DNA of 25,012 nt from AC-32 sp049644305 (lineage in GTDB: Bacteria > Actinomycetota > Thermoleophilia > Gaiellales > Gaiellaceae), in the NCBI GenBank assembly GCA_049644305.1, contig JBARRQ010000109.1:1-25012 (forward strand), written 5' to 3'. Under the pieces are notes generated by a model that was not told the origin of the DNA, did not search any database, and worked only from the letters and a program-made list of their open reading frames with translations. Below, in pieces: positions 7,854 to 15,573 of this stretch. The position numbers and the translations under genes are program-made. How positions within the stretch are numbered: position 1 is the first letter of the stretch; every line of letters begins with the position of its first letter.

Positions 7854-8126
7854 ATGACAGCTCCTTACACCGATACCGCAACCGAAAAGCATCCGACGAC
7901 GGCCGAGCTCGCGTATCGCAAGAGCGGGCGCTACGAGATCTTCCTGCTCTTCGACGCAACGAGCCGAGAGCTGACCGTCTCGGTTCTCGACGAGGTCACG
8001 GGAGTCGTGTACGACCTTCCGGTCCCGGCCGATGACGCGGTCGAGGTGTTCCACCATCCGTTCGCGCATGCCGCCTTCCGTGGAGTCCGGTTCCACGATG
8101 ACGGCAACCGCGTCCGCTCGAACTAG
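7854..8126 (+). CDS. 90-residue hypothetical protein
   Basis: The ATG at 7854 follows GAGGTG at a suitable distance. After a short polar start, the protein reads as an alternating beta/alpha soluble domain (YEIFLLFDATSRELTVSVLD, then YDLPVPADDAVEVFHHPFAHA). No signal peptide, membrane segment or recognised motif is present, and I do not recognise the family. It is separated from the secreted-protein gene by a strong hairpin, so it may have lower or independent expression. It converges on modC with an 11-base gap. Confidence 0.7.
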   Translation: MTAPYTDTATEKHPTTAELAYRKSGRYEIFLLFDATSRELTVSVLDEVTGVVYDLPVPADDAVEVFHHPFAHAAFRGVRFHDDGNRVRSN

Positions 8127-8137
8127 GCACCAACTAC

Positions 8138-9166
8138 TCACGACATGGGCACAAGACGAGTTCCGGTGGCCTTGAAGGACACGAAGGCCAACCCCCCACG
8201 CGCGAGCTCGAGGCGCTCGGCCGATGCGGCAGTAACCTCAGCGGTGAGCGGGCCGACTCGAACTCGCACGCGGTTGCCGAGCTGCGCGATCGAGGCGATC
8301 TCCCCCCGAAGCAGGTTCATCGCGGAGTCCTCCGCGTGGGTCCGGCCGATCGAGACATCCCAGGGATAGACGACGACGCCGACGTCGCCGTCACCCGGGT
8401 CAGTCGAATAGACCAATTCCCCGCTGTCGAGGCGCACGCTCGTGAGTCCGTTTTCGGTCCGGCTGGCACGACCGCGCAGGAGGTTCGCGCCGGTCAGCGA
8501 CGCCACGAACGGATCACGGGGCTGGGCGACAAGCTCACGCGGCGAGCCGAGCTGACGGAGATCTCCGTCGACGATGACCCCGACGGTGCCGGCGAGCGCG
8601 GCTGCATCTTCGTAGTCGTGCGTGACGATCAGCGTCGGCAGCGCGAACGAGTGCAGAACCTCCTGCAACTCGACTCGCACATCGGCCTTCGTGTGCGCGT
8701 CGAGTGCGGCCAGCGGCTCGTCCAAGAGGAGAACGCCGGGATTGCGGGCGAGCGCACGCGCCAGGGCCACGCGCTGGCGCTCCCCGCCCGAGAGCTCCCC
8801 AGGTCGAGCCCGGGCGAGGTGGGAGATCCGAAACCGCTCGAGCATTTCCTCGACGCGTTCCTTCCCTCCGTAGGCGACGTTTGCCCGCACCGTGAGGTGC
8901 GGGAAGAGGGCGTACTCCTGGAACACGAGGCCGACGCGGCGCTCGTCGGGCCTGCGGTCGACGCCAATGGCGAGGTCGAGCCAGACGTCTCCGTCGAGCG
9001 CCAGCCGCCCCGTGGCGGGGCGCAGCAGGCCGGCGATCACACGGAGGATCGAGCTCTTGCCGGCGCCCGAGGGACCGACGAGCGCGACGGTGCGCTCGAC
9101 CTCGAGCGCCAGTCTCAGCTCAAAGGAGCGAAGAGCGAGTGAGAAGTCTGCCGAGAGGGTTGCCAC
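8138..9166 (-). CDS. modC: Molybdate ABC transporter ATPase ModC
   Basis: This 342-residue ATPase drives molybdate import. Walker A GPSGAGKSS is at 31-39, Q-loop VFQEYALFPH at 81-90, signature LSGGERQR at 125-132, Walker B VLLLDEP at 145-151 and the switch His in VTHDYED. The C-terminal 110 residues form a TOBE-type domain (MNLLRGEIASIAQLGNRVRV), the anion-sensing part typical of ModC and related oxyanion or metal importers. Its start lies 52 bases inside the end of modB; the start is retained because LSADFSLALRSFEL aligns with the usual ModC beginning. The neighbouring modA, modB and Mop-domain regulator make molybdate (or tungstate) the best substrate call. Confidence 0.92.
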   Translation of the reverse strand: MATLSADFSLALRSFELRLALEVERTVALVGPSGAGKSSILRVIAGLLRPATGRLALDGDVWLDLAIGVDRRPDERRVGLVFQEYALFPHLTVRANVAYGGKERVEEMLERFRISHLARARPGELSGGERQRVALARALARNPGVLLLDEPLAALDAHTKADVRVELQEVLHSFALPTLIVTHDYEDAAALAGTVGVIVDGDLRQLGSPRELVAQPRDPFVASLTGANLLRGRASRTENGLTSVRLDSGELVYSTDPGDGDVGVVVYPWDVSIGRTHAEDSAMNLLRGEIASIAQLGNRVRVRVGPLTAEVTAASAERLELARGGLAFVSFKATGTRLVPMS

Positions 9167-9954
9167 GAGAGAATCAGCCTCAACGAGAAGAGAAGGACGG
9201 CGCTGATCACGACGAGCAGCGCTCCCATCGCCAGCGCAACGTCGAAGTTCACATCGAAGGCCGCGTAGATCGCGAGCGGGAGCGTCTGGGTCACCCCCTG
9301 GAGGCTCCCAGCGAACATGATCGTCGCGCCGAATTCACCCAGCCCGCGCGCGAAGGCGAGCGCTTCGCCGGCGGCCAGGCCGCCGCGCGCGAGCGGGAGC
9401 ACAACGCGAAAGAAGGTGCGTGTAGAGCCGGCGCCGAGAGTCCGTGAAGCGGCAACCACGTCCGGATCGACGGCCTGGAAGGCGGCGATCGCAGTTCGGA
9501 TATAGAGCGGGCTCGCGACAAAGGCAACGGCCAGAGTGACGGCGGTCTGGGTGAACGGGATCGAGATCCCGAGCCCCCTTAGCGGCGAGCCGAGCAGTCC
9601 AAGCCGACCGAACGCGGCCAGAAGCCCAAGCCCCGCCACCGCGGGCGGAAGCACGAGAGGAAGCTCGACCAGCGTCACGAGCAGGGAATGGCCCCGAAAC
9701 CGCCGGCTTGCGAGCAGGTAGGCGAGCGGTGTGCCGAGGATCAGGATCAGCGCTTGCGCGATCAGCGTCGTCTTGAGGCTGACCAGCAGCGCATCGCTCA
9801 CGACCGGATTAGAGAGCTGGCGGATGAGCCGCCCGGGCGGCACGCGCACGAAGATCGCCAGCACCGGCAGCGCGAGGAACAGGAGCGCCAGCGTTGCGGC
9901 GGCGAAGAAGAGGCCCGCAGGAAGTCCTCGCCGAGCGCGGCCGGCGGCGCTCAC
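9115..9954 (-). CDS. modB: Molybdate ABC transporter permease ModB
   Basis: This 279-residue inner-membrane permease has about six helices. The EAA-type loop that contacts the ATPase is visible at roughly residues 165-200 (AASRTLGAGSTRTFFRVVLPLA). The sequence LALPLVLPPAVAGLGLL-type segment (here VELPLVLPPAVAGLGLLAAF) is characteristic of ModB/CysT-type permeases. The start is a GTG located 2 bases beyond the modA stop. It overlaps modC by 52 bases, an unusually long overlap for the window that should couple their translation. Confidence 0.92.
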   Translation of the reverse strand: MSAAGRARRGLPAGLFFAAATLALLFLALPVLAIFVRVPPGRLIRQLSNPVVSDALLVSLKTTLIAQALILILGTPLAYLLASRRFRGHSLLVTLVELPLVLPPAVAGLGLLAAFGRLGLLGSPLRGLGISIPFTQTAVTLAVAFVASPLYIRTAIAAFQAVDPDVVAASRTLGAGSTRTFFRVVLPLARGGLAAGEALAFARGLGEFGATIMFAGSLQGVTQTLPLAIYAAFDVNFDVALAMGALLVVISAVLLFSLRLILSWQPSRQTSHSLFAPLS

Positions 9955-9956
9955 GA

Positions 9957-10715
9957 CTACCTCCTCGGCTTCGCACGAAGCAGGAAGCCGTACTTGAACA
10001 AGATCCTCTGCCCGGTTTTGCCGAGAACCCTTTTCACGAACGCGGTCGCAGCGGTTTTCTGCGCGCTCGCCGAGACCACGCAGATCCCGTACTGCACCGT
10101 GGGCTGCCCCCGAGCCGGAATCCTCACGACGCGTACCTTGACCGGCACCGTCTTTGCATCGGTCGAGTAAACGAATCCAGCGTCCGCCTCACCCAGCGCC
10201 ACCTTGGCGAGCACCTCGCGGACGTCGACCTCGCGGCTGACGACGTTGGAGAGCACGCTCGTCAGGTTCAGGTTCTTGAGCACCTGGACCGTGTAGCTCC
10301 CGACCGGAACACCAGGCCCCGCGATGACGAGCTTCACGCCCTTCATCCTCAGGTCGTAGACGCTGTAGATGTTTGCCGGGTTTGCGCGGGGCACGATCAC
10401 GACGAGCGAGTTCCGCGTGAAGACCACGGGCTTCGAGCAGAGCTTGTCGTGATACAGCTGCTGCGGAAGGGTCATGTTGGCCGAGGCGAAGACGTCGGCC
10501 GGCGCGCCTTGGCGGATCTGTGCCGCGAGTGCGTTCGAGCCGGCGAAGGAGTACCGCGCGGATGGGGCGATCTTGGGGAACGCGTCCGTCAGCGACGCGG
10601 CTGCATACACGGTGAGCTTGGCATTCGAGGAACCGCGCGCGTCGGGCCGGGCGGCTGCGCTGCCGAAAGCGAGCGTTGTCACGCCGATCGCGACCGCGAA
10701 TGTGCCGAGCTTCAA
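9957..10715 (-). CDS. modA: Periplasmic molybdate-binding protein ModA
   Basis: This 252-residue solute-binding protein has a secretion signal (about residues 1-22, basic then hydrophobic, ending SAAA). The mature domain opens with LTVYAAASLTDAF, the hallmark of ModA. It continues with FAGSNALAAQIRQGAPADVF, whose Ser residues contribute to oxyanion binding in the family, and with the C-lobe segment EVLAKVALGEADAGFVYSTD. There is no lipobox, so it is probably exported and loosely held or anchored through the hydrophobic start. It sits 11 bases after the HTH-Mop regulator and immediately before modB. Confidence 0.95.
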   Translation of the reverse strand: MKLGTFAVAIGVTTLAFGSAAARPDARGSSNAKLTVYAAASLTDAFPKIAPSARYSFAGSNALAAQIRQGAPADVFASANMTLPQQLYHDKLCSKPVVFTRNSLVVIVPRANPANIYSVYDLRMKGVKLVIAGPGVPVGSYTVQVLKNLNLTSVLSNVVSREVDVREVLAKVALGEADAGFVYSTDAKTVPVKVRVVRIPARGQPTVQYGICVVSASAQKTAATAFVKRVLGKTGQRILFKYGFLLRAKPRR

Positions 10716-10726
10716 GCCGGCGCCCC

Positions 10727-11116
10727 TCAGGAGTGCTCCACCATCACGGACGTGGCCTTGACGACAGCGGCGGCAGGCATTCCACTGCGGAGCCCGAGCT
10801 CCTCAACCGCGTCGGCGGTCACGATCGCCACGACTCGAGCCGGTTGGTCGATCGCGAGCTCGACCTGGGCAACCAGGCCGTCCACTTTCACGTCGGTGAC
10901 CGTTCCGGAGAGACGGTTCCGTGCGCTCAGCTGCGCCTCGGCGGGCCCGCGTAGCCGGTCGATCTCGGCGGCGGGCACGATGCGGCGATTGCTGCTGTCG
11001 CGGGCGGTCTCGATCCGCCCCGCGCGGTCCCAGCGACGGAGCGTGTCGAGGCTGATGCCCAAGGTCTTCGCTGCTTCGCCGGCGGTGTAGAACTGTCTGG
11101 CCAATGCCCGGCTCAT
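10727..11116 (-). CDS. MerR-like HTH plus Mop-domain molybdate regulator
   Basis: This 129-residue protein heads the mod operon. Residues 9-57 form a MerR/excisionase-type helix-turn-helix (FYTAGEAAKTLGISLDTLRR and a following RIVPAAEIDRLR). Residues 62-127 form a Mop/TOBE molybdate-binding domain (NRLSGTVTDVKVDGLVAQVE and VTADAVEELGL). The arrangement is a compact one-component sensor, analogous in role to ModE but with a different DNA-binding fold. The ATG at 11116 has no strong Shine-Dalgarno sequence. It is likely an autoregulator of modABC. Confidence 0.88.
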   Translation of the reverse strand: MSRALARQFYTAGEAAKTLGISLDTLRRWDRAGRIETARDSSNRRIVPAAEIDRLRGPAEAQLSARNRLSGTVTDVKVDGLVAQVELAIDQPARVVAIVTADAVEELGLRSGMPAAAVVKATSVMVEHS

Positions 11117-11177
11117 ACTATGGCATTGCCTAGGCGCTGCTTGGTCGATCTGATCGGACTTGCCGCATCTCAGAACA

Positions 11178-11249
11178 GCGAAAGGCGCCGTTTCCGGCGC
11201 CTTTCAGTGGCCGGGCAGGATTTGAACCTGCGACCTCCCGGGTTATGAG
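11178..11249 (-). pseudogene. tRNA-fMet 3'-half fragment with its terminator hairpin
   Basis: On the minus strand 11249-11206 reads as the CAT anticodon loop, variable region and T arm (GCAGG TTCAAAT CCTGC) of a methionine tRNA, closely matching the intact tRNA-fMet at 16575-16648. The 5' half is absent: the bases before CTCATAA cannot pair as an anticodon stem, and the 3' acceptor bases differ. A 10-bp hairpin follows (11180-11189 with 11196-11205), nearly identical to the terminator of the intact tRNA. It is in the same orientation as the intact gene, as expected for an attachment-site remnant or a partial duplication. Confidence 0.8.
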
Positions 11250-11295
11250 ACGTCTGTTGCTCGGTCAGGCAACGGACGGGACTCGGTAGATCGTG

Positions 11296-11777
11296 CTAGC
11301 CGTTGGGGACCTCGCTACGAATGGTCTTCAACTTGACAACCAGTGCGACAAAGACCAGCTTCGCATCACCTACGGCTCCCTCTACCTGCCAGCAACCTTC
11401 CGAGGGGAAGATGACTCCTGAGGCTTGAAAGCCAGTGTCTCCGTATCCGCTCGGGATCGACGCCCGAAGCGGTGGTGCCTGCTTGTCGACTCGGTGTCCG
11501 GAGATGTGAAGTGAACCTCGAACCCCCCTCCACCAGGGGAATTTGATGGCAATCAAGCCATTTCTAGTTAGATCATGCTTTCCAGCGACTACTATCCCGT
11601 AGGGCCAGAGCACGACCTGAAGTGCCTGCCCTCCATACCTGCCTTTGGCGAGCGTTACGGGGCAAGTCTGGCCATTCAGGGAGACGTGGCCGTGCAGGTT
11701 CGCGCCCCCGAGGGCACTTCGCCGAGAACCAAGACGACGGCGACCGAGGCCAACAAGCTCCTCGTGACCAGCCTCAT
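11296..11777 (-). pseudogene. Secreted hypothetical protein broken by a frameshift
   Basis: An ATG at 11777 opens a signal-peptide-like start (MRLVTRSLLASVAVVLVLGE) whose frame ends after 33 residues. In another frame a long beta-rich sequence follows, including NGQTCPVTLAKGRYGGQALQ and GVIFPSEGCWQVEGAVGD, up to the stop at 11296. Adding one base to the G5 run at 11705-11709 joins them into a single protein of about 160 residues. The frameshift is therefore a homopolymer error, a phase-variable tract or a real mutation. The GCW-containing C-terminus resembles uncharacterised actinobacterial secreted proteins. The G+C content is lower than in the flanking genes. The transposase-derived repeat ends 15 bases upstream and may have displaced its promoter. 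Confidence 0.65.
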
Positions 11778-11791
11778 GCGGCAGCCGCTTG

Positions 11792-12062
11792 TAGTAAGGG
11801 TGTCAGGTCTTGCATTCCAACAAAACTCCACGCCTCTCGCCTTGTGACGAGAGCGTGACATCGCGTCCGGGACACTAGCCCGAGCCAGAGCGGCTAGTTA
11901 GCTCCGGCGGATCACTCGCCCTCACCGAATCTGCTACCCGGGCGCCACCTACCACGTCATCGTGCGCGGCAACGCCCTCGGTTGCCACTACGCAACCGTC
12001 AGCCGGGCGCTGCGGCGCGAGGAGGAGCAGCTTTGTCGCAATGCAAGACCTGACACCACAGA
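11792..12062 (+). mobile_element. Non-autonomous deletion derivative of the REP-transposase element
   Basis: This 271-bp copy matches both ends of the 968-bp element at 15574-16541 but lacks the middle 696 bp (15761-16456 in the long copy). The junction falls at a 2-base CC microhomology, after AACGCCC. Both ends keep the 18-bp inverted repeat GGTGTCAGGTCTTGCATT (11799-11816, and its complement at 12040-12057). The deletion is a multiple of three, so a 34-codon relic (11962-12066) still joins the start of the transposase to its C-terminal helix-turn-helix. The interior shows several point differences from the long copy and one single-base indel, so the copies are not recent. Confidence 0.88.
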
Positions 12063-12063
12063 C

Positions 12064-12086
12064 TGAATCTGCGAGCTCCGGGTTAT
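12064..12086 (-). pseudogene. Second short tRNA-fMet-like fragment beside the deletion derivative
   Basis: Twenty-one of 23 bases match 16591-16613, the T-loop to anticodon part of the intact tRNA-fMet. The fragment starts at the same TGA that ends the transposase frame in the long copy. It is also enclosed by a 10-bp inverted repeat (12054-12063 with 12090-12099). Its position suggests that the short element and its flank descend from the transposase-tRNA arrangement seen at 16541-16648. Confidence 0.55.
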
Positions 12087-12116
12087 CCGGTCTGTGGTGA
12101 GAAGGCGACTCCACGC

Positions 12117-12890
12117 TCAAGCTCGGTAGGTGGCTTCGCCGCGAAGCCACGCCAAATCCGGCTGCCATTCGTCGATAGCTCCAGCAAATCCATGCCCGCG
12201 GGCGACACGATCGACCTCGCGGAACAGCACGTGCTGGTCCTCAGCGTGGCCGGCGAGTACAGCATCGAGCCGTGGTAGAAGCACGTCTGGAGCCCAGGCT
12301 CTTTCAGCAAGGGGGTGTGTTCGAAGCTCCCATTCCAAGTACTTGTTGAAGGGGCGTACTCGCGACTCGAACGCGAAGATGGCCGTCAACACGTACGGCA
12401 GTGATTCGGCGGCATCCAATTGGGCGGCCAGCAGGACACCGACCATGCGGTTGCGCAGCGATCGATGCATCGAATTGATGTAGCCGCCGAGTGCCTGTTC
12501 AATGACGCCCGCGCGAACATCTTCAGGCAAGCGCTGCTTCGTGCGAAGAATCGTCTCCGCCTCGCCGGTCTTGTCGATGAGTAGCGTGACGTACGCGTAC
12601 TGGTACCTCGCCCACTCGCTCGTGCCGCCGAACTCGCCGTGCTCGCGGAGCTCGGAGAGCGTCGAGCTCACGACCTCAACGCGTGCGCCGTGCACATAAG
12701 GCCAACGCTCATCGAATGCCGCGAGGGCGCCCTCGCGATCACTCACCACGACGCCGACGTCGTAGTCCGAGCGCTCGTCTGCGAATCCGTCGCGGCTGCG
12801 AGACCCGAAGAGGAAAACGGCCAGGACCTCAGGATCCTGCTGCGCATCCGCCAGAAGCGCCTCGAACTTTGATTCCCGCGTCACGTGCAT
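12117..12890 (-). CDS. Nucleotidyltransferase-domain protein
   Basis: This 257-residue protein has an N-terminal polymerase-beta-type nucleotidyltransferase core. FLFGSRSRD (27-34) supplies the GS motif, and SDYDVGV (41-47) supplies the DxD metal-binding pair. The rest is helical and resembles the substrate-binding region of aminoglycoside-type or MNT-like transferases, though no specific family is recognised. The ATG at 12890 is preferred because similarity begins there; the frame continues to 13004 with no support. No partner HEPN gene is adjacent, so a MNT-HEPN toxin-antitoxin role is not supported. The lower G+C content and location beside a mobile-element derivative suggest acquisition. 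Confidence 0.8.
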   Translation of the reverse strand: MHVTRESKFEALLADAQQDPEVLAVFLFGSRSRDGFADERSDYDVGVVVSDREGALAAFDERWPYVHGARVEVVSSTLSELREHGEFGGTSEWARYQYAYVTLLIDKTGEAETILRTKQRLPEDVRAGVIEQALGGYINSMHRSLRNRMVGVLLAAQLDAAESLPYVLTAIFAFESRVRPFNKYLEWELRTHPLAERAWAPDVLLPRLDAVLAGHAEDQHVLFREVDRVARGHGFAGAIDEWQPDLAWLRGEATYRA

Positions 12891-12993
12891 CGGCCGTACC
12901 GTAGCCCGGCCGCGCGACACAAAGATGGGCGCCCTCATCCCGAGAGCGGGCGCTTTCAGCGAGGCTGTACACCGTGTCTCCAGGAGGGGCCGC

Positions 12994-14343
12994 ATGATCC
13001 GCATGGTCGCCGACGCGCTCGTGCCCGTCCATCAGCAGTACCTTCACCAGGCACGGCAGATGCAGGCGCTCTCGTTCGCGGTCCACATCCCGCTGGTGGC
13101 GTTCGGCATCTCGTTCCCGGTGATGGTGCTCTTCGCTGAGGCGCGCTGGCTGCGCACGGGCGACGCGCTGTATCGAACGTTGGCGCGGCGCTGGACGCGG
13201 ATCATGGTGGCGCTCTTCGCCGTCGGCGTGATCACGGGGACGATCCTCAGCTTCGAGATGGGCCTGCTCTGGCCCAACTTCACAGCGACTTTCGGCGGCG
13301 TCTTCGGGCTCGGGTTCGCGATTGAGGGCTTTTCGTTCTTCGTCGAGGCGATCTTCATCGGGATCTACGTGTACGGCTGGGACCGGCTCTCGCCGCGCGC
13401 GCACTTCGTCAGCGGGATCCCGATCGTGCTCACCGGCTTCACCGGGTCCTTGACGGTGATCTCCGTGAACGCCTGGATGAACCACCCGAGTGGATTCACG
13501 CTTCGCGATGGCAAGGTGGTCGACGTCCACCAGTGGCAGGCCCTGTTCGCGAACACCTATCTCTGGCACGAGCTGGTGCACATGTACATCGCGGGCTACA
13601 TCGTCTCCGGGTTCCTGCTGGCCGGCGCGTACGCGTTCGCGCGCCTGCGCGGGCGCTGGGGCCGGTACGAGCGCGCGGCGCTCGCGATCCCGCTGACGGC
13701 GGCCGCGCTCGCCGCGCCGGTGCAGGTGCTCGTGGGCGACTGGGCGGCGCGCGACGTGGCCCGCAGCCAGCCGGTCAAGCTCGCCGCGATCGAAGGGTTG
13801 GCGCAGGCGACCCGGGGAGCCCCGGTTCATCTGCTCGGCTGGTACGACAACGGCAAGATCCGCTTCGGCGTCAAGATCCCGCACGCGCTTTCCCTCCTCG
13901 CCTTCCACAGCTGGAACGCAAAGGTCCAGGGCCTCGATGCGGTACCGCCTGCCGATCGCCCGCCGGTCAATGTCGTGCGTTTTGCCTTCCAGACGATGGT
14001 TGGGATCGGAACGCTGCTCGCGCTCCTCGGAGTTGTCTTCGTCGCCGTCCGCGTCCGCCGGCGACGTCTGCCCGAGTCACGCTGGTTCTACAGGGCGCTG
14101 GTCGCCGCCGGGCCGCTCTCGGTCGTAGCGCTGATCGCCGGCTGGGTGACCACCGAGGTCGGACGGCAGCCTTGGGTCGTCTACCGTGTCATGCCGACCG
14201 CCGACGCGGTCACGGGGGCGGGCGGAGTCCCGGTCGGCTACGCGGTGCTGGCCATCACCTATGTGCTGGTCGGGGTCGGAGTGGTGTGGACGCTGCGCCG
14301 GCTCGCCCGCGTCCCGCTCGAGTTGGAGGAGGCAGACCGATGA
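12994..14343 (+). CDS. cydA: Cytochrome bd-type quinol oxidase subunit I (CydA)
   Basis: This 449-residue membrane subunit oxidises quinol and carries the haems. His31 (SFAVHI) corresponds to the high-spin haem ligand near the N-terminus. His196 (LVHMYIAGYIVSG) and Met335 (FQTMVGIG) correspond to the haem b558 ligands. Glu111 in IEGFSFFVEA and the GWxxxExGRQPW motif (383-394) are intact. The quinol-binding loop is short, unlike the long-loop Escherichia coli form. The ATG at 12994 follows AGGAGGGG; the frame is open 69 bases further upstream without support. The stop overlaps cydB (ATGA). No cydDC assembly transporter genes are in the window. Confidence 0.95.
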   Translation: MIRMVADALVPVHQQYLHQARQMQALSFAVHIPLVAFGISFPVMVLFAEARWLRTGDALYRTLARRWTRIMVALFAVGVITGTILSFEMGLLWPNFTATFGGVFGLGFAIEGFSFFVEAIFIGIYVYGWDRLSPRAHFVSGIPIVLTGFTGSLTVISVNAWMNHPSGFTLRDGKVVDVHQWQALFANTYLWHELVHMYIAGYIVSGFLLAGAYAFARLRGRWGRYERAALAIPLTAAALAAPVQVLVGDWAARDVARSQPVKLAAIEGLAQATRGAPVHLLGWYDNGKIRFGVKIPHALSLLAFHSWNAKVQGLDAVPPADRPPVNVVRFAFQTMVGIGTLLALLGVVFVAVRVRRRRLPESRWFYRALVAAGPLSVVALIAGWVTTEVGRQPWVVYRVMPTADAVTGAGGVPVGYAVLAITYVLVGVGVVWTLRRLARVPLELEEADR

Positions 14344-15557
14344 GCTCGGCGTTCCTGTCGGCGCTGCCGCTCGTCTTCGTGCTGGCGGGCGTCGTGCTCT
14401 ACGCCGTCCTCGCCGGCGCCGATCTGGGCGCGGGCTTCTGGCAGCTCTTCGCCGGTCGCAGGCGGCACGGCGAGGAGATCCGCGAGCACGCGCACCACTC
14501 GATGGCGCCAGTCTGGGAGGCCAACCATGTCTGGCTGATCTTCGTCCTCACCGTCTTCTGGACCGCCTACCCGACGGCATTCGGATCGATCGCCTCGACG
14601 CTCGCGATACCGCTCTTTCTCGCGGGCATCGGCATCGTCTTCCGCGGCGCCGCGTACGCGTTGCGCGTCGGTGCTTCCACGCCTCGCGAGCTCGGAGTGA
14701 TCGACACCGTCTTCTCGATCTCCTCGATCCTGACGCCCTTCGCGCTCGGGACGATGGTCGGCGGGATCGCGACGGGGCGTGTGCCGGTCGGCAACGCCGC
14801 AGGCCAGCGCTTCTCGAGCTGGCTCAACTCGACCTCGATCCTCGTCGGCGTCCTCGCCGTCGCCACCTCTGCGTATCTCGCGGCTGTCTACCTCGCAGCC
14901 GACGCGGCGCGACGCAAGGAGCGCGAGCTCGAGCGAGCGTTCCGGGTGCGGGCGCTCGGCGCGGGTGTCGTGGCGGGTGCGCTTGCGCTCGCGGGGATCT
15001 TCGTCGTCCGCGGCCACGCGCACTCGCTGTACCACGAGCTCGTCTCCGGCCGAGCCCTGCCGGCTGTCATCGCCTCCGCGCTGGCGGGACTTGCGACGCT
15101 CGCGCTCGTGTACCGCCGGCGGTTCGAGGCGGCGCGCTACAGCGCCGCGCTCGCGGTCGCCGCCGTCGTAGCCGGCTGGGCACTCGCCCAGTGGCCGACC
15201 ATCGTGCCGGGCCTCGACGTTCGCCACGCAGCCGCGCCACACGACACGCTCGTCGCCATCGTCTTCGCCGTGCTCGGCGGCGGCGCGATCGTCTTCCCGT
15301 CGCTCACCCTGCTCTTCCGGCTCACGCTCGCCGGCCGATTCGACGAAGGCCCGCCGGCCTCAGCCGCTCCTCCCGTCCGGGGGCGGCCGGGCGCAAGACC
15401 AGCACCGCTCGTCCGCACGGCGGTCGCATGCCTGATCGTGGGGTTCGGGTTGCTGACCGTCGCCGACGCTGGCTGGGCACACGCCGTTGGCGTGACGGCG
15501 TTGTTCGCGTTCATGGTCGCTGGCTTCCTCGCGCTCGTGCCCGTCGAGGAATCGTGA
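14340..15557 (+). CDS. cydB: Cytochrome bd-type quinol oxidase subunit II (CydB)
   Basis: This 405-residue membrane protein has about nine helices and pairs with CydA. The early DLGAGFWQL motif (28-36) and WEANHVWLIF (59-68) match the conserved helices of CydB. The segment TAYPTAFGS and the later FRGAAYALR are also family features. Translation is coupled to cydA by an ATGA overlap. The final 50 residues after a Pro/Arg-rich loop form the last helices. No terminator is evident; the REP-transposase element begins 17 bases after the stop. Confidence 0.94.
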   Translation: MSSAFLSALPLVFVLAGVVLYAVLAGADLGAGFWQLFAGRRRHGEEIREHAHHSMAPVWEANHVWLIFVLTVFWTAYPTAFGSIASTLAIPLFLAGIGIVFRGAAYALRVGASTPRELGVIDTVFSISSILTPFALGTMVGGIATGRVPVGNAAGQRFSSWLNSTSILVGVLAVATSAYLAAVYLAADAARRKERELERAFRVRALGAGVVAGALALAGIFVVRGHAHSLYHELVSGRALPAVIASALAGLATLALVYRRRFEAARYSAALAVAAVVAGWALAQWPTIVPGLDVRHAAAPHDTLVAIVFAVLGGGAIVFPSLTLLFRLTLAGRFDEGPPASAAPPVRGRPGARPAPLVRTAVACLIVGFGLLTVADAGWAHAVGVTALFAFMVAGFLALVPVEES

Positions 15558-15573
15558 GCTCGGACACAGGCAA

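Noticed and set aside
11206..11290. A complete functional tRNA-Met.
   Set aside because: No 5' half can pair with the anticodon and acceptor strands; only the 3' half is recognisable.
12117..12890. MNT-HEPN toxin-antitoxin pair.
   Set aside because: No HEPN-type partner (RxxxxH protein) is encoded on either side.
12829..13908. 359-codon minus-strand frame opposite cydA.
   Set aside because: The composition is dominated by Arg, Glu, Asp and His, as expected for antisense frames in high-GC DNA; cydA is intact on the other strand.
13533..14339. In-frame extension upstream of cydB, giving a 674-codon frame.
   Set aside because: It overlaps cydA in a different frame and is Arg/Ala-rich; CydB similarity begins exactly at the ATG at 14340.
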